Shown here in pieces: positions 9,308 to 17,566 of a stretch of 64,000 bases of DNA. The stretch is from Paracoccus sanguinis (GTDB taxonomy: Bacteria > Pseudomonadota > Alphaproteobacteria > Rhodobacterales > Rhodobacteraceae). Each line of letters opens with the position of its first letter. The first letter of the stretch is position 1. Where the stretch lies: contig NZ_FNNA01000002.1 in NCBI RefSeq assembly GCF_900106665.1, forward strand, positions 248,001 to 312,000, in the 5' to 3' direction. Position numbers and translations under genes: made by a program. Below the pieces are notes generated by a model. It did not search any database, had not been told where the DNA came from, and saw only the letters and a program-made list of their open reading frames with translations.

Positions 9308-11349
9308 TGGGCGCGCCAAGCCAGTCGCCGAGCCTGACGCTGTTTTTCGTCGTCGAGCCGCCGGGCTATCTCTACATGGCCTGCCATCTGGCGGCCTCGA
9401 TCCGGGTGCACATGCCGCCCGAGGTGCGGCTGATCGGCTATTGCCCGGCGCCGCGCTGGGGCGAGATGGACGCCGCCGCCGTCGAGGTGCTGCGGCGGCT
9501 CAACTGCGAGATCCGGCCGATCGAGACCGAGGGGCGGTTCGATCCGCCCTATCCGCACGGCAACAAAATCCTCGCCGCGCTCGACCCCAAGGACACCGAT
9601 TACGCGGCGTTTCTGGACAGCGACATGCTGGTGATCGCGCCCTGCGGGGTCGAGGAGCTGGTGCGCGCGGGCGCGGTGGGGGTGGTGCCCTCGACCTCGA
9701 TGCGCTGGTCGGACCAGTCGATCTGGCCGCGGCTCTACGGCGCCTTCGGGATGGAGGTTCCCGAAGAGCGCATCACCATGACCCGCGACCAGCGCGAGGA
9801 GGTCGCGCCCTATTTCAACGCCGGCCTGCTGGTCATCGACGAGCGCCACCGCAGCCCCGACCGCCGCCGCTTCGCCGAGGTCTGGATGGAGACGGCGCAG
9901 CGCATCGACGCGCTGGAGGACGTCGAGAACAAGCGGCCGTATCTGGACCAGATGTCGATGCCGATCGCGATGCTGCGGGCGGGAATGCAATGGGCGCTGC
10001 TCGACGAGCGCTACAACTACTCGATCGGCGGCATCCTGCGCGGCAAGCCGCTGCCCGAGGACCGGGCGACGATCCTGCATTACCGCAAGCGCGAGGTGCT
10101 GAAGGACGCGGGGCTGGGCACGCTGCCCGACCAGCTTCTGGCGCAGACCGTCGGCGTGCGCCGGGTCCGCTGGATCTTCGGCGCGGCGCTGCCGCCGGGG
10201 ATCGCGCCGCTGGAACGGGCCGAGACGCGCGGGACCGAGGCGGCACCGGGGGCGCCGGTCGCGTCGCAGGACGGCGAGGGCGCGGTTGAGGCCGCTGCGG
10301 CGCGGGAACCTGAGGGGGTCGCGGACGCGGCGCCCGAAAGCGCACCAGAACCGAAGCAGATCACCGCGCCGGCGGCGGAGGGCCAGACGGTGGACACCGC
10401 GACCGTGGTGCCGCCCGCTGCGTCGCCGGTCCCCGCGCGCGCCCCGCGGCGACAATCCCCCGACCCGTCACGCGCCCGGCTCGCCTGTGTCACCATGGTC
10501 CGCGGCGACCATGTCTTTCTGCAGCGCTGGGTCGATTACTACGCGCCGCTCGCGGGGCGCGAGAACCTCTATGTCCTGCGGCATGGCGAGGATGCCGGGA
10601 TCGACCGGATCGCGGCGGGGACGAACATCGTGCCGCTGCCGCGCGGCGACGACCTCTCGGGGTTCGACCGGCGGCGCTGGGCGGCGCTGTCGGACTTCGC
10701 CAGCGGCCTCACGCTCTATTACAACTGGGTGCTCTGCAACGACGTGGACGAGCTGGTGGCGCCGGATCCCGCGACCGGGCTCAACCTGACCGCCTATCTC
10801 GACGGGCTGTTCGCGCGCGGGCTGGCGGCGCCGGTGATCTCGCCCTTCGCGGTCGAGATCGTCCACACGCCCGCGACCGAGCCCGAGCCGATCACCGCGG
10901 ACCGGCCGATCCTGTCGGTGCGGCGCAACTTCCGCATCAACTCGAACTACGCCAAGCCGTGTCTGATCCGGCGCCGGATCAAGTTCTCGGTCGGCGGGCA
11001 CGGGTCCAACATCGCCGATGTGCGGCTCGACCCGCAACTCTGGCTGTTTCACCTGCGCTACATGGACGACGCGATCTCGACCGCGCGGCTCAAGGACCGG
11101 CAGGCGTTCATCGCCGGCAAGACCGGCACCCCGGCGGGCGCCTCGTCCAGCACCTGGGCGCAGGGCACCGCCGGGTTCGAGCGGCTGCGCGCCATGACCC
11201 CCGAGGCCGAGCAGGCCGAGTTTCCCGAGGTGGTCGAGCGGATGCAGGCGGGGCGGCAGCAGGCGGCCTCGACCGGGAACTGGTTCTTCGGCCCGGTGAA
11301 GTCGCGGGGCCTCTACCGCCTGCCCGAACGTTTCGCCACCCTGTTCTAG
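9307..11349 (+). CDS. Two-domain glycosyltransferase: GT8-like domain plus Glyco_tranf_2_4-like domain
   Basis: A 680-residue protein. Residues 8-300 form a nucleotide-diphospho-sugar transferase domain (GT8-like): SLTLFFVVEPPGYLYMACHL, HGNKILAAL, and the DSD metal site at 104-106 in AFLDSDMLVI. A long Ala/Pro/Glu-rich linker spans about 300-390. Residues 392-680 are a complete Glyco_tranf_2_4 domain (RLACVTMVRGDHVFLQRWVD, then NDVDELVAPD and the tail YRLPERFATLF), paralogous to the preceding gene product. Two catalytic sites in one chain suggest addition of two successive sugars. The stop codon TAG shares the four bases CTAG with the stop of the convergent gene. Confidence 0.8.
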   Translation: MGAPSQSPSLTLFFVVEPPGYLYMACHLAASIRVHMPPEVRLIGYCPAPRWGEMDAAAVEVLRRLNCEIRPIETEGRFDPPYPHGNKILAALDPKDTDYAAFLDSDMLVIAPCGVEELVRAGAVGVVPSTSMRWSDQSIWPRLYGAFGMEVPEERITMTRDQREEVAPYFNAGLLVIDERHRSPDRRRFAEVWMETAQRIDALEDVENKRPYLDQMSMPIAMLRAGMQWALLDERYNYSIGGILRGKPLPEDRATILHYRKREVLKDAGLGTLPDQLLAQTVGVRRVRWIFGAALPPGIAPLERAETRGTEAAPGAPVASQDGEGAVEAAAAREPEGVADAAPESAPEPKQITAPAAEGQTVDTATVVPPAASPVPARAPRRQSPDPSRARLACVTMVRGDHVFLQRWVDYYAPLAGRENLYVLRHGEDAGIDRIAAGTNIVPLPRGDDLSGFDRRRWAALSDFASGLTLYYNWVLCNDVDELVAPDPATGLNLTAYLDGLFARGLAAPVISPFAVEIVHTPATEPEPITADRPILSVRRNFRINSNYAKPCLIRRRIKFSVGGHGSNIADVRLDPQLWLFHLRYMDDAISTARLKDRQAFIAGKTGTPAGASSSTWAQGTAGFERLRAMTPEAEQAEFPEVVERMQAGRQQAASTGNWFFGPVKSRGLYRLPERFATLF

Positions 11350-13337
11350 GGGACGAAGACCACGGTGCCGCCGGGCGCGTAAGCGTGCTCGGTCAGCGGG
11401 GCTGAGGTGTTCAACGTCTCGACCCGACGCTTGTCGTCGCCGGTGAAGGGGTCGGCCACCACCAGCCGGTCGGTGCCCCACGTGAAGCCCTGGATGGTGT
11501 CCTGCCCGTCGCCCGCGGCGTCGAGATAGAACCAGTCCACCCCCGGCCCCGCGATCATCACGTCGTCGCCCGCGTCGCCCTTGATCAGGTTCACCCCCGG
11601 GCCGCCCGACAGCGTGTCGTTGCCCGCCCCGCCCTCGACCACGTCGTCGCCCTCGCCGCCCCCGATGCTGTCGTCGCCATCCCCGCCCAGCAGCACGTCG
11701 TGGCCGGAGCCGCCGTCGATCTGGTCTGCGCCCGGCCCGCCGAAGCCGAAGTCATCGCCGCCTGCGAGCGTGATGCGGTCGTCGCCGCCGCGCCCATAGG
11801 CCATGTCGCCGTTCGAGGGGAAGTCGGCGTCCTCGCGGGTCTGGCCGGCGAACTGCTCCTTCCCGCCCTGGCGGAAGTAGCGCCGCCCGCCCTCGGTTTC
11901 GGGGCTGTCCACCCCGGCGATCACGTCCGGCCCGTCCGAGCCCGCGCCGATCCGCGGGGCGAGATGCGGGCGGCGCGCGACCATCGCCTCGGCGTCGGCG
12001 ATGCAGACGTCCACCGCCCCGCACCCCGTCCCCTCGGGCAGCGGCGCGACCCGCGGCGGATCACCCGCGCTCCACATCAGGTTGGCGAAGGCGGTGATGT
12101 CGCGGGCGATCTCGACGTTCTTGCCCGAGTAGCCCACGAACATCGAGGCGTCGAACCCGACGGGGGTCCAGAAGCCGCTGCCGATGCCCGCCGCGCCGTA
12201 CCACGGCTTTTCGCGCGCGCCCCAGTAATTGCGGCTGCCGAGGATCGGGTCCAGCAGCTCCCACCCCATCCAAGGGGCGAGGCGCGCGCGGCCGTTCGCA
12301 TAGAAATCCGCGGGCTCGAGCGCCACGCCCGGCCGGCCTGCGACCCCGTATCGGGTGGCGAGGTCGCGCAGCGGGCCGCTGTCCGCCCCCATGAGCTGGA
12401 AGTCGCCGTCGAACTGCGTCTCGGTGATCAGGATGTCGTCGCCGGCAAGCTTGACCAGCCCGGTGTGGCTGTCGGGGCTGCGGAACTCCTCGAGCGAGGT
12501 GTCGGTGAAGGTGTGGACCGACCAGACCAGCGGCGCGCCGATGCGCCCCCGGATCAGGTCGAGCGCGCTCTCGGCCCGCCCCGGCGCCACGCGGTCGAGC
12601 GCCCCCACCCGCCCCGAGCCGCCGCCCGCGATGTCGACGAGGATGCGGGCGGGGGCGGACGAGGCGCCGGTGGTCCAGCGGTTCTTGTGCGCACCCCAGA
12701 CCTCGACCATCGCCTCGGCATAGGCGCGCATCTCGGTCGGATTGTTTGCGTCGGTGTAGACGCGCCCGGGCTCGTTCACCAGCTCGTAGCCGCGCACCTG
12801 CGCCTTGACCTCGGGGTTGGCGTCCAGCCAGTCGAGCACCGCCCCCCAGCCGTCGCGCAGGTAATCGACCGGGTCGTATTCGGGCGACGCCGCCCCCCAG
12901 CTGTAGAGCGCCCGGCGGTTGCGGCGCGAGACGACCTCGCCGTCCAGCTCGATCGGGCGGCCGTCGAGGACGCTGACGTTGGCGGCCCAATAGGCGTCGT
13001 CCTTGGGCCGGTCGCCGTGAAACACCGGGTCGGTGTAGACGAGGATGATGCCGTAGCCGCGCGCCGCGACCGCCCTCAGCGCCGCCGCCACCATGTCCGA
13101 GCCGGGGACGTCGGGGTGCAGCGACTTGGCGTTGACCTGCATGCGGAAGCTGTTGGCCAGCGGCAGATAGGCGGCGGTCGCGTCGAGATACTTGCCGATC
13201 TCGGCCTCGGAGCGCATCCCGATGAACTGGTCGGCGCGGAAGGCGGGGCGGCCCTCGGCCACCTCGGTGCCGCCGGTGCGCGAGTTCTCGAGCGCCACGA
13301 TGGCGTAGTCGGCGGTCTGCGAATTCCAGTCGATCAT
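11346..13337 (-). CDS. Clan GH-A-like glycoside hydrolase with RTX repeats
   Basis: A 663-residue protein. Residues 1-420 look like a TIM-barrel glycosidase: VRGYELVNEP places Asn188-Glu189-Pro190 at the position of the clan GH-A acid/base, and ILITETQFDGD places Glu306 as a candidate nucleophile. I cannot assign a specific GH family. From about residue 514 to 600 there are RTX nonapeptides (GGPGADQID, GGSGHDVLL, GGAGNDTLS) followed by a beta-rich tail. There is no N-terminal signal, so type I secretion is the likely route (inference). The ATG at 13337 has a Shine-Dalgarno-like AAGGA about eight bases upstream. It is probably a secreted enzyme that cleaves or trims the polysaccharide made or met by this locus, paired with the RTX sulfatase. 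Confidence 0.75.
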   Translation of the reverse strand: MIDWNSQTADYAIVALENSRTGGTEVAEGRPAFRADQFIGMRSEAEIGKYLDATAAYLPLANSFRMQVNAKSLHPDVPGSDMVAAALRAVAARGYGIILVYTDPVFHGDRPKDDAYWAANVSVLDGRPIELDGEVVSRRNRRALYSWGAASPEYDPVDYLRDGWGAVLDWLDANPEVKAQVRGYELVNEPGRVYTDANNPTEMRAYAEAMVEVWGAHKNRWTTGASSAPARILVDIAGGGSGRVGALDRVAPGRAESALDLIRGRIGAPLVWSVHTFTDTSLEEFRSPDSHTGLVKLAGDDILITETQFDGDFQLMGADSGPLRDLATRYGVAGRPGVALEPADFYANGRARLAPWMGWELLDPILGSRNYWGAREKPWYGAAGIGSGFWTPVGFDASMFVGYSGKNVEIARDITAFANLMWSAGDPPRVAPLPEGTGCGAVDVCIADAEAMVARRPHLAPRIGAGSDGPDVIAGVDSPETEGGRRYFRQGGKEQFAGQTREDADFPSNGDMAYGRGGDDRITLAGGDDFGFGGPGADQIDGGSGHDVLLGGDGDDSIGGGEGDDVVEGGAGNDTLSGGPGVNLIKGDAGDDVMIAGPGVDWFYLDAAGDGQDTIQGFTWGTDRLVVADPFTGDDKRRVETLNTSAPLTEHAYAPGGTVVFVP

Positions 13338-13713
13338 GTGCTGTCCTTGCCGAAAGGCGGCGCCGGCGGGATGTGGCCCGCCGACGCGGCGCGGGTGTCC
13401 GCCCCGGACAATAGGGGCCGCGGCGCGGTGTTGCGCAAGGGGGACGCACCGTTCGGTGGTGTTGCGCGCTCGAGCAACGCGCGCCCCGCAGGGCGATGCG
13501 ACCGGCGCGGCCTCGGGCGAGCCAGCGCGGCGGGCGGGAGGCCCATGGTCGTGGCAGGCGCGGCAGGGCGCTCTGGGTCCCCCGCTGACGTGGCCAGCGC
13601 CAGCACGATCTGCGCGCCGCTTGGCCCTCACCCGCCGTGCCGCCCCGGACTGGCAAGACCAGGCCGATGTTGCTAGGCACGGCTGGACAGACCACCCGAA
13701 AGCCCGACCCGCC
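13338..13713. other. Divergent intergenic region between the RTX glycosidase and the hydrolase gene
   Basis: These 376 bases separate divergently read genes and must hold both promoters. I see a perfect 8-base palindrome TTGCGCAA at 13431-13438 and an imperfect palindrome GTTGCGCGCTCGAGCAAC at 13461-13478. Both are possible operator sites. On the minus strand a TATTGT lies about 19 bases beyond a TTGCGC, a weak promoter-like pair for the glycosidase gene. No other gene is evident. An open frame upstream of 13714 continues the hydrolase gene, but its composition is not protein-like. Confidence 0.35.
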
Positions 13714-14730
13714 GTGCCCGCCGCCCCTCCCGAGCCTCCTGCCCCGGTCCCCGGACCCGACGAGCCCGCCCCCCGCCCGGACGCGGCGGACGCCGAAGCC
13801 GAGCTGCCCGCGGCCGACGGGCCGCAGGCCCTCGCGCTGCCGCCGCTCGTGACGCTGGCCGAGGCGCGGCCCGACCGCGCCTTCCGCGTCGTCGCCCTGC
13901 GCGCGGCGCTGTGGTACCAGCCCGGCGGAGAGGTCCTCGTCGTGTCGCTCGACAACCTCGCCACGGTCGAGGAGCCGTTGCCCCGCCCCGCCTGGCTCGC
14001 CCACCGGCTGCTGCCGCTCGGCTATTCGGTGCTTGGCGTCCAGTCGATGGCCAAGGACTGGTTCCGCAACCCCGACGCGGCCCCGCTGATCGAGGGGCTG
14101 GCCGCGCAGGGGTTCTTTGCGGGATTCGAGCGGGTGATCTTCCTCGGCGCGTCGATGGGCGGGTTCGGGGCGATCAACCTCGCCTCGCTGGTGCCGGGGT
14201 CGGCGGTGATCGCGCTGTCGCCGCAATCGACGATGAACCGGGCGATCGTGCCCTTCGAGGCGCGCTTCGGCTGGGCGGTGAAGAACAGCGACTGGACCAC
14301 GCCGCGGTTCCTCGACGCGGCCGAGGCGGCGCCAGGGCTGGCGCGGCTGGTGCTGCTTTATGACCCGCTTGTGCCCGAGGACCGGCTGCACGCCGACCGG
14401 CTGGCGGGACCGGCGACCGAGCGGCTGCGCGTGGCCCACGCCACGCACGAGGCGGTGCGGGTGGTGCTGAAATGCGGCGCGCTGCCGCCGCTACTGGCCG
14501 ACGTCGCGGCAGGGCGGCCGGTCGGCGCGGCGTTCTGGCAGGCGATGCGCGCGCGCCGCACGGTGCGCAAATGGTCGCGCCAGTTCATGTCCGAGGTCGC
14601 CCGCCGCCGCACCCCGCGCGAGGTGATCGCCGTGGCCGACCGCCTGCTCGAGATCGACCGCTACCGCTTCGCCACCGAGGCGAAGGCTGTGGCGCTGGCG
14701 AAGCTGGGGGATGGGGGTGGGGCCCGATGA
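13714..14730 (+). CDS. Alpha/beta-hydrolase-like protein of the glycan locus
   Basis: About 338 residues from a GTG start; the start is uncertain because no in-frame ATG with a good ribosome site precedes the conserved part. After a Pro/Ala-rich N-terminus (about 45 residues), the body has VLVVSLDNLATVEEP and VIFLGASMGGFGAINLASLV. The latter is a GxSxG nucleophile elbow with Ser in GASMGG, followed by VIALSPQST, as in alpha/beta hydrolases. Similar proteins occur in rhodobacterial polysaccharide loci with undefined roles. Its stop overlaps the start of the next gene (ATGA), so the two are translationally coupled. Confidence 0.65.
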   Translation: MPAAPPEPPAPVPGPDEPAPRPDAADAEAELPAADGPQALALPPLVTLAEARPDRAFRVVALRAALWYQPGGEVLVVSLDNLATVEEPLPRPAWLAHRLLPLGYSVLGVQSMAKDWFRNPDAAPLIEGLAAQGFFAGFERVIFLGASMGGFGAINLASLVPGSAVIALSPQSTMNRAIVPFEARFGWAVKNSDWTTPRFLDAAEAAPGLARLVLLYDPLVPEDRLHADRLAGPATERLRVAHATHEAVRVVLKCGALPPLLADVAAGRPVGAAFWQAMRARRTVRKWSRQFMSEVARRRTPREVIAVADRLLEIDRYRFATEAKAVALAKLGDGGGAR

Positions 14731-16442
14731 TCGAAACCCCTCTGCCCCAGCGCCTCCCGCGCCTCGTCCTGCATGTCCCGCTGGTCGATGTGACGGGCGG
14801 CTGGCTGGCCGGCACGCTAGCCGGGAACGGCGGACGGCTGGCGAAGGCCGGGGTGACCATCGCCAATCTCGGCTTCCCCGAGATGCTCAAGGCACAGCGG
14901 CGGCTGCTTTGGTCGATCGAGGATGACCGGCCGCAGGCGCGCCGCGCGGCGCTGGCGGCCGATGTGGCACGGATCAATGCCGAGGTGATGGAAAAAGCCG
15001 CTGCGGCGGGGGCGCACAGCGTCGTCCTGAGTCATGATCAGGCGCTGGGGTATCAGCCCTACCTGCGGCCGCCTGGGTCCGCCCCGGGACCGCTCTACCC
15101 CCGCGCCGCCGAGATCCTGCCGGCGCTGCTGGCCGGGATCGAGCCGTCGCGGATAACGCTGATCCTGAGTGCGCCGGCAGGCGCGGGTCTCATGGCCGCG
15201 CTTCATGCCGAGGGGGCGGGCGATGGGCAGCTCGAGCTTGACCTGGACCGCTTCACGGCCGGGTTCGACCCCGCGGCGGCAAGCTCCGAGGGGATCGCCG
15301 CGGCACTCGCCGCAGCGCTGCCGGGTGCCGCGATCCGGCTGCGGGCCGTCGAGCCGGGCACCGACCCAGCCGAGATCGTGACGACGCTGCTGCGCGACTT
15401 CGGCGCCAACCCCGACGCCCTGCGCCGCGTCCCGCGGCCCGCGACGATGGCCAAAGCGCCTGACCCCCAACCCCCTACCCCGGGTCGCGCACCCGCCCCC
15501 GCTACCGCGACGGCGCCTCCCCCCGAGACGCCCCCGCTGACCGTGTTCTTCATGGTCGAGCCCGGACCGCTCGAGTTCCAGGCGCATCTGCTGGTCGCCT
15601 CGCTCATCGTCAACGGGCGCGACCGGATGCGGCTGACCGGTTTCTGCCGCGACGACCGGATCGACGGGCTGCACCCGGAGTCGCGCGCCTTCCTCACCGT
15701 CAACGGCGTGTCCATCGAGCCGCTGCACAATGACTTTGCCGACGGCTATCCGGCCGGCAACAAGCTGATCGCCGCCGCGACCGTGACGGCGCCCGGCTGG
15801 GCGCTGTTCATGGACACCGACATGATCCTCGTCCGCCCGTCGCGGTTTCTCGACGAGGCGGTGCCCGGCATGATGTCGGCCTGCATCGACACCGTGAACG
15901 GCTGGAGCAGCCGGCCCGAGGACTGGGCCGCGATGTATGCCGCGGTGGACCAGCCGCCGCCGGACAGGCAGGTCCGGCTGCTCGGCGGGCAGTCGTCCTA
16001 TCCGGTGTTCAACGCCGGGCTGGTGATGTTCGACCGCCGCGCCGGGGCCGGGGATTTCGGGCGGCTCTGGCACGACAGCGCTCGGCGGATCGACGCCGCG
16101 GACAATGTGCCCAACAAGCGGCCGTGGCTCGACACGATCTCGATCCCCGCAGCGCTCGCCCGGCGCGAGGCGCCGCTGGTGCGCTGGCTCTCGCCGGACT
16201 GGAACTGCACGACGCGCATGGCCTCGGACAGCACCCGGGTCATCCACTACCATGGCGCGCGCCAGCTTCTGATCCACGGGTGGGAGGCCGCGGTGGACGC
16301 GATCCTCGCCGCCTCGCCCAGCCCCTATGCCTCGCTCATGGAAGCGGCGGCCCGGCATCGCGACGAGCTGGGAATCGACGGCGACCTGCTGCGCCGGGCG
16401 ATGCGGCACGGGGTCGCCGACGCGGCGGCCAAACCTGAGTGA
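14727..16442 (+). CDS. Fusion of a sulfotransferase-like domain and a GT8-like glycosyltransferase
   Basis: A 571-residue protein. Residues 1-240 recall the P-loop sulfotransferase-like proteins of Rhodobacteraceae, which typically open with a HIGxxKTG motif. Here LVLHVPLVDVTGGWLAGTL followed by RLAKAGVTIANLG keeps the layout, but the PAPS-binding Lys/Gly/Thr residues are altered, so activity is doubtful. After a Pro-rich linker (about 245-268), residues 270-571 are a GT8-like domain (LTVFFMVEPGPLEFQAHLLV, FMDTDMILVRP with the DTD metal site near 362-364, and VIHYHG). This domain is paralogous to the N-terminal half of the protein at 9307. It overlaps the upstream hydrolase gene by four bases. 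Confidence 0.65.
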   Translation: MIETPLPQRLPRLVLHVPLVDVTGGWLAGTLAGNGGRLAKAGVTIANLGFPEMLKAQRRLLWSIEDDRPQARRAALAADVARINAEVMEKAAAAGAHSVVLSHDQALGYQPYLRPPGSAPGPLYPRAAEILPALLAGIEPSRITLILSAPAGAGLMAALHAEGAGDGQLELDLDRFTAGFDPAAASSEGIAAALAAALPGAAIRLRAVEPGTDPAEIVTTLLRDFGANPDALRRVPRPATMAKAPDPQPPTPGRAPAPATATAPPPETPPLTVFFMVEPGPLEFQAHLLVASLIVNGRDRMRLTGFCRDDRIDGLHPESRAFLTVNGVSIEPLHNDFADGYPAGNKLIAAATVTAPGWALFMDTDMILVRPSRFLDEAVPGMMSACIDTVNGWSSRPEDWAAMYAAVDQPPPDRQVRLLGGQSSYPVFNAGLVMFDRRAGAGDFGRLWHDSARRIDAADNVPNKRPWLDTISIPAALARREAPLVRWLSPDWNCTTRMASDSTRVIHYHGARQLLIHGWEAAVDAILAASPSPYASLMEAAARHRDELGIDGDLLRRAMRHGVADAAAKPE

Positions 16443-16461
16443 GGGCAGTCGCTTCTCCGCC

Positions 16462-17472
16462 TCACCCGCCGTAATATCCGCGGAACCATGCCACGTAGTC
16501 GCGCACCCCGTCCTCGACCGAGGTGCGGGGGGCGTAGCCGGTCAGGCGGCGCAGCAGGCTGTTGTCGGCCCAGGTGGCGGGGACGTCGCCCGGCTGCATC
16601 GGCTGGAAGTCCATCACCGCCTCGCGCCCGGCCGCGCGCTCGATGGCGGCGATGAAGTCCATCAGCGGGACGCTGTCGCCGTTGCCAATGTTGACCACGC
16701 GGAACGGCGCGACGGGCGAGAGGCTGTCGCCCTCGGCGGGCGCCTCGCCCCCGGGCGCAGGCGGCACCGCGTCCATCAGCAGCCGGATGCCCTGCACGAG
16801 GTCCGCGACATAGGTGAAGTCGCGCCGCATCTCGCCGTGGTTGAAGACCCGGATCGGCCGCCCTGCGAGGATCGCGCTGGTGAACAGATAGGGCGCCATG
16901 TCGGGCCGCCCCCACGGGCCATAGACGGTGAAGAACCGGAACATCGTCACCGGCAGGCCGAAGAGATGGGCGTAGCTGTGGGCCATCGCCTCGTTGGCCT
17001 TCTTGGTCGCCGCGTAGAACGACATCTGGGTGTCGACCTTGTCGGTCTCGCGGTAGGGCATCTCGGTGTTGGCGCCGTAGACCGAGCTGGTCGAGGCCAT
17101 CAGCAGGTGGCGCGGCGGGTGGGCGCGGGCGGCCTCGAGCAGCTCGAAGCTGCCGTCGAGGTTCGCCTCGACATAGGCGCGCGGGTTCTCGATCGAGTAA
17201 CGCACCCCGGCCTGCGCGGCGAGGTGGACGACGATCTCGGGCTTCGTCCGGGCCATCAGGTCGGCCAGCAGGCCGGGCGTCTCGACCTTTCCGCGCACGG
17301 CCTCGTAGCCGGGCCGCGCGATCAACTGCGCCTCGCGCGCGGCCTTGAGCGCGGGGTCGTAATAGTCGTTGTGGCTGTCCAGCCCGACGACGCGGACCCC
17401 CTCGGCCAGCAGCAGGCGCGAGAGGTGAAAGCCGATGAACCCGGCGGCGCCGGTGACGAGAACGGTCTGCAA
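16462..17472 (-). CDS. UDP-glucuronate 4-epimerase-type NAD-dependent epimerase
   Basis: A 336-residue extended short-chain dehydrogenase. The Rossmann glycine motif GAAGFIG is at residues 8-14, followed by VHLAAQAGVRYSIENP, STSSVYG and the catalytic YAATK (Tyr-x3-Lys), and PWGRPDMAPYLF. This is the classic signature of UDP-glucuronate/UDP-galacturonate 4-epimerases (often named lspL, wbnF or cap1J). It supplies UDP-galacturonate for surface polysaccharides. It converges with the glycosyltransferase fusion, with 19 bases between stops, and has 94 bases of upstream sequence before pxpC. The family is clear; the exact sugar nucleotide is inferred. Confidence 0.9.
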   Translation of the reverse strand: MQTVLVTGAAGFIGFHLSRLLLAEGVRVVGLDSHNDYYDPALKAAREAQLIARPGYEAVRGKVETPGLLADLMARTKPEIVVHLAAQAGVRYSIENPRAYVEANLDGSFELLEAARAHPPRHLLMASTSSVYGANTEMPYRETDKVDTQMSFYAATKKANEAMAHSYAHLFGLPVTMFRFFTVYGPWGRPDMAPYLFTSAILAGRPIRVFNHGEMRRDFTYVADLVQGIRLLMDAVPPAPGGEAPAEGDSLSPVAPFRVVNIGNGDSVPLMDFIAAIERAAGREAVMDFQPMQPGDVPATWADNSLLRRLTGYAPRTSVEDGVRDYVAWFRGYYGG

Positions 17473-17566
17473 CGGGTGAACTCCGATCAGGGGCGGTTCC
17501 GGTGATGGGCCGGGACGGACGATTGGGCAAGGGGCGGGCCCGGGCGCGGGGCGATTTTTCCCGCGT

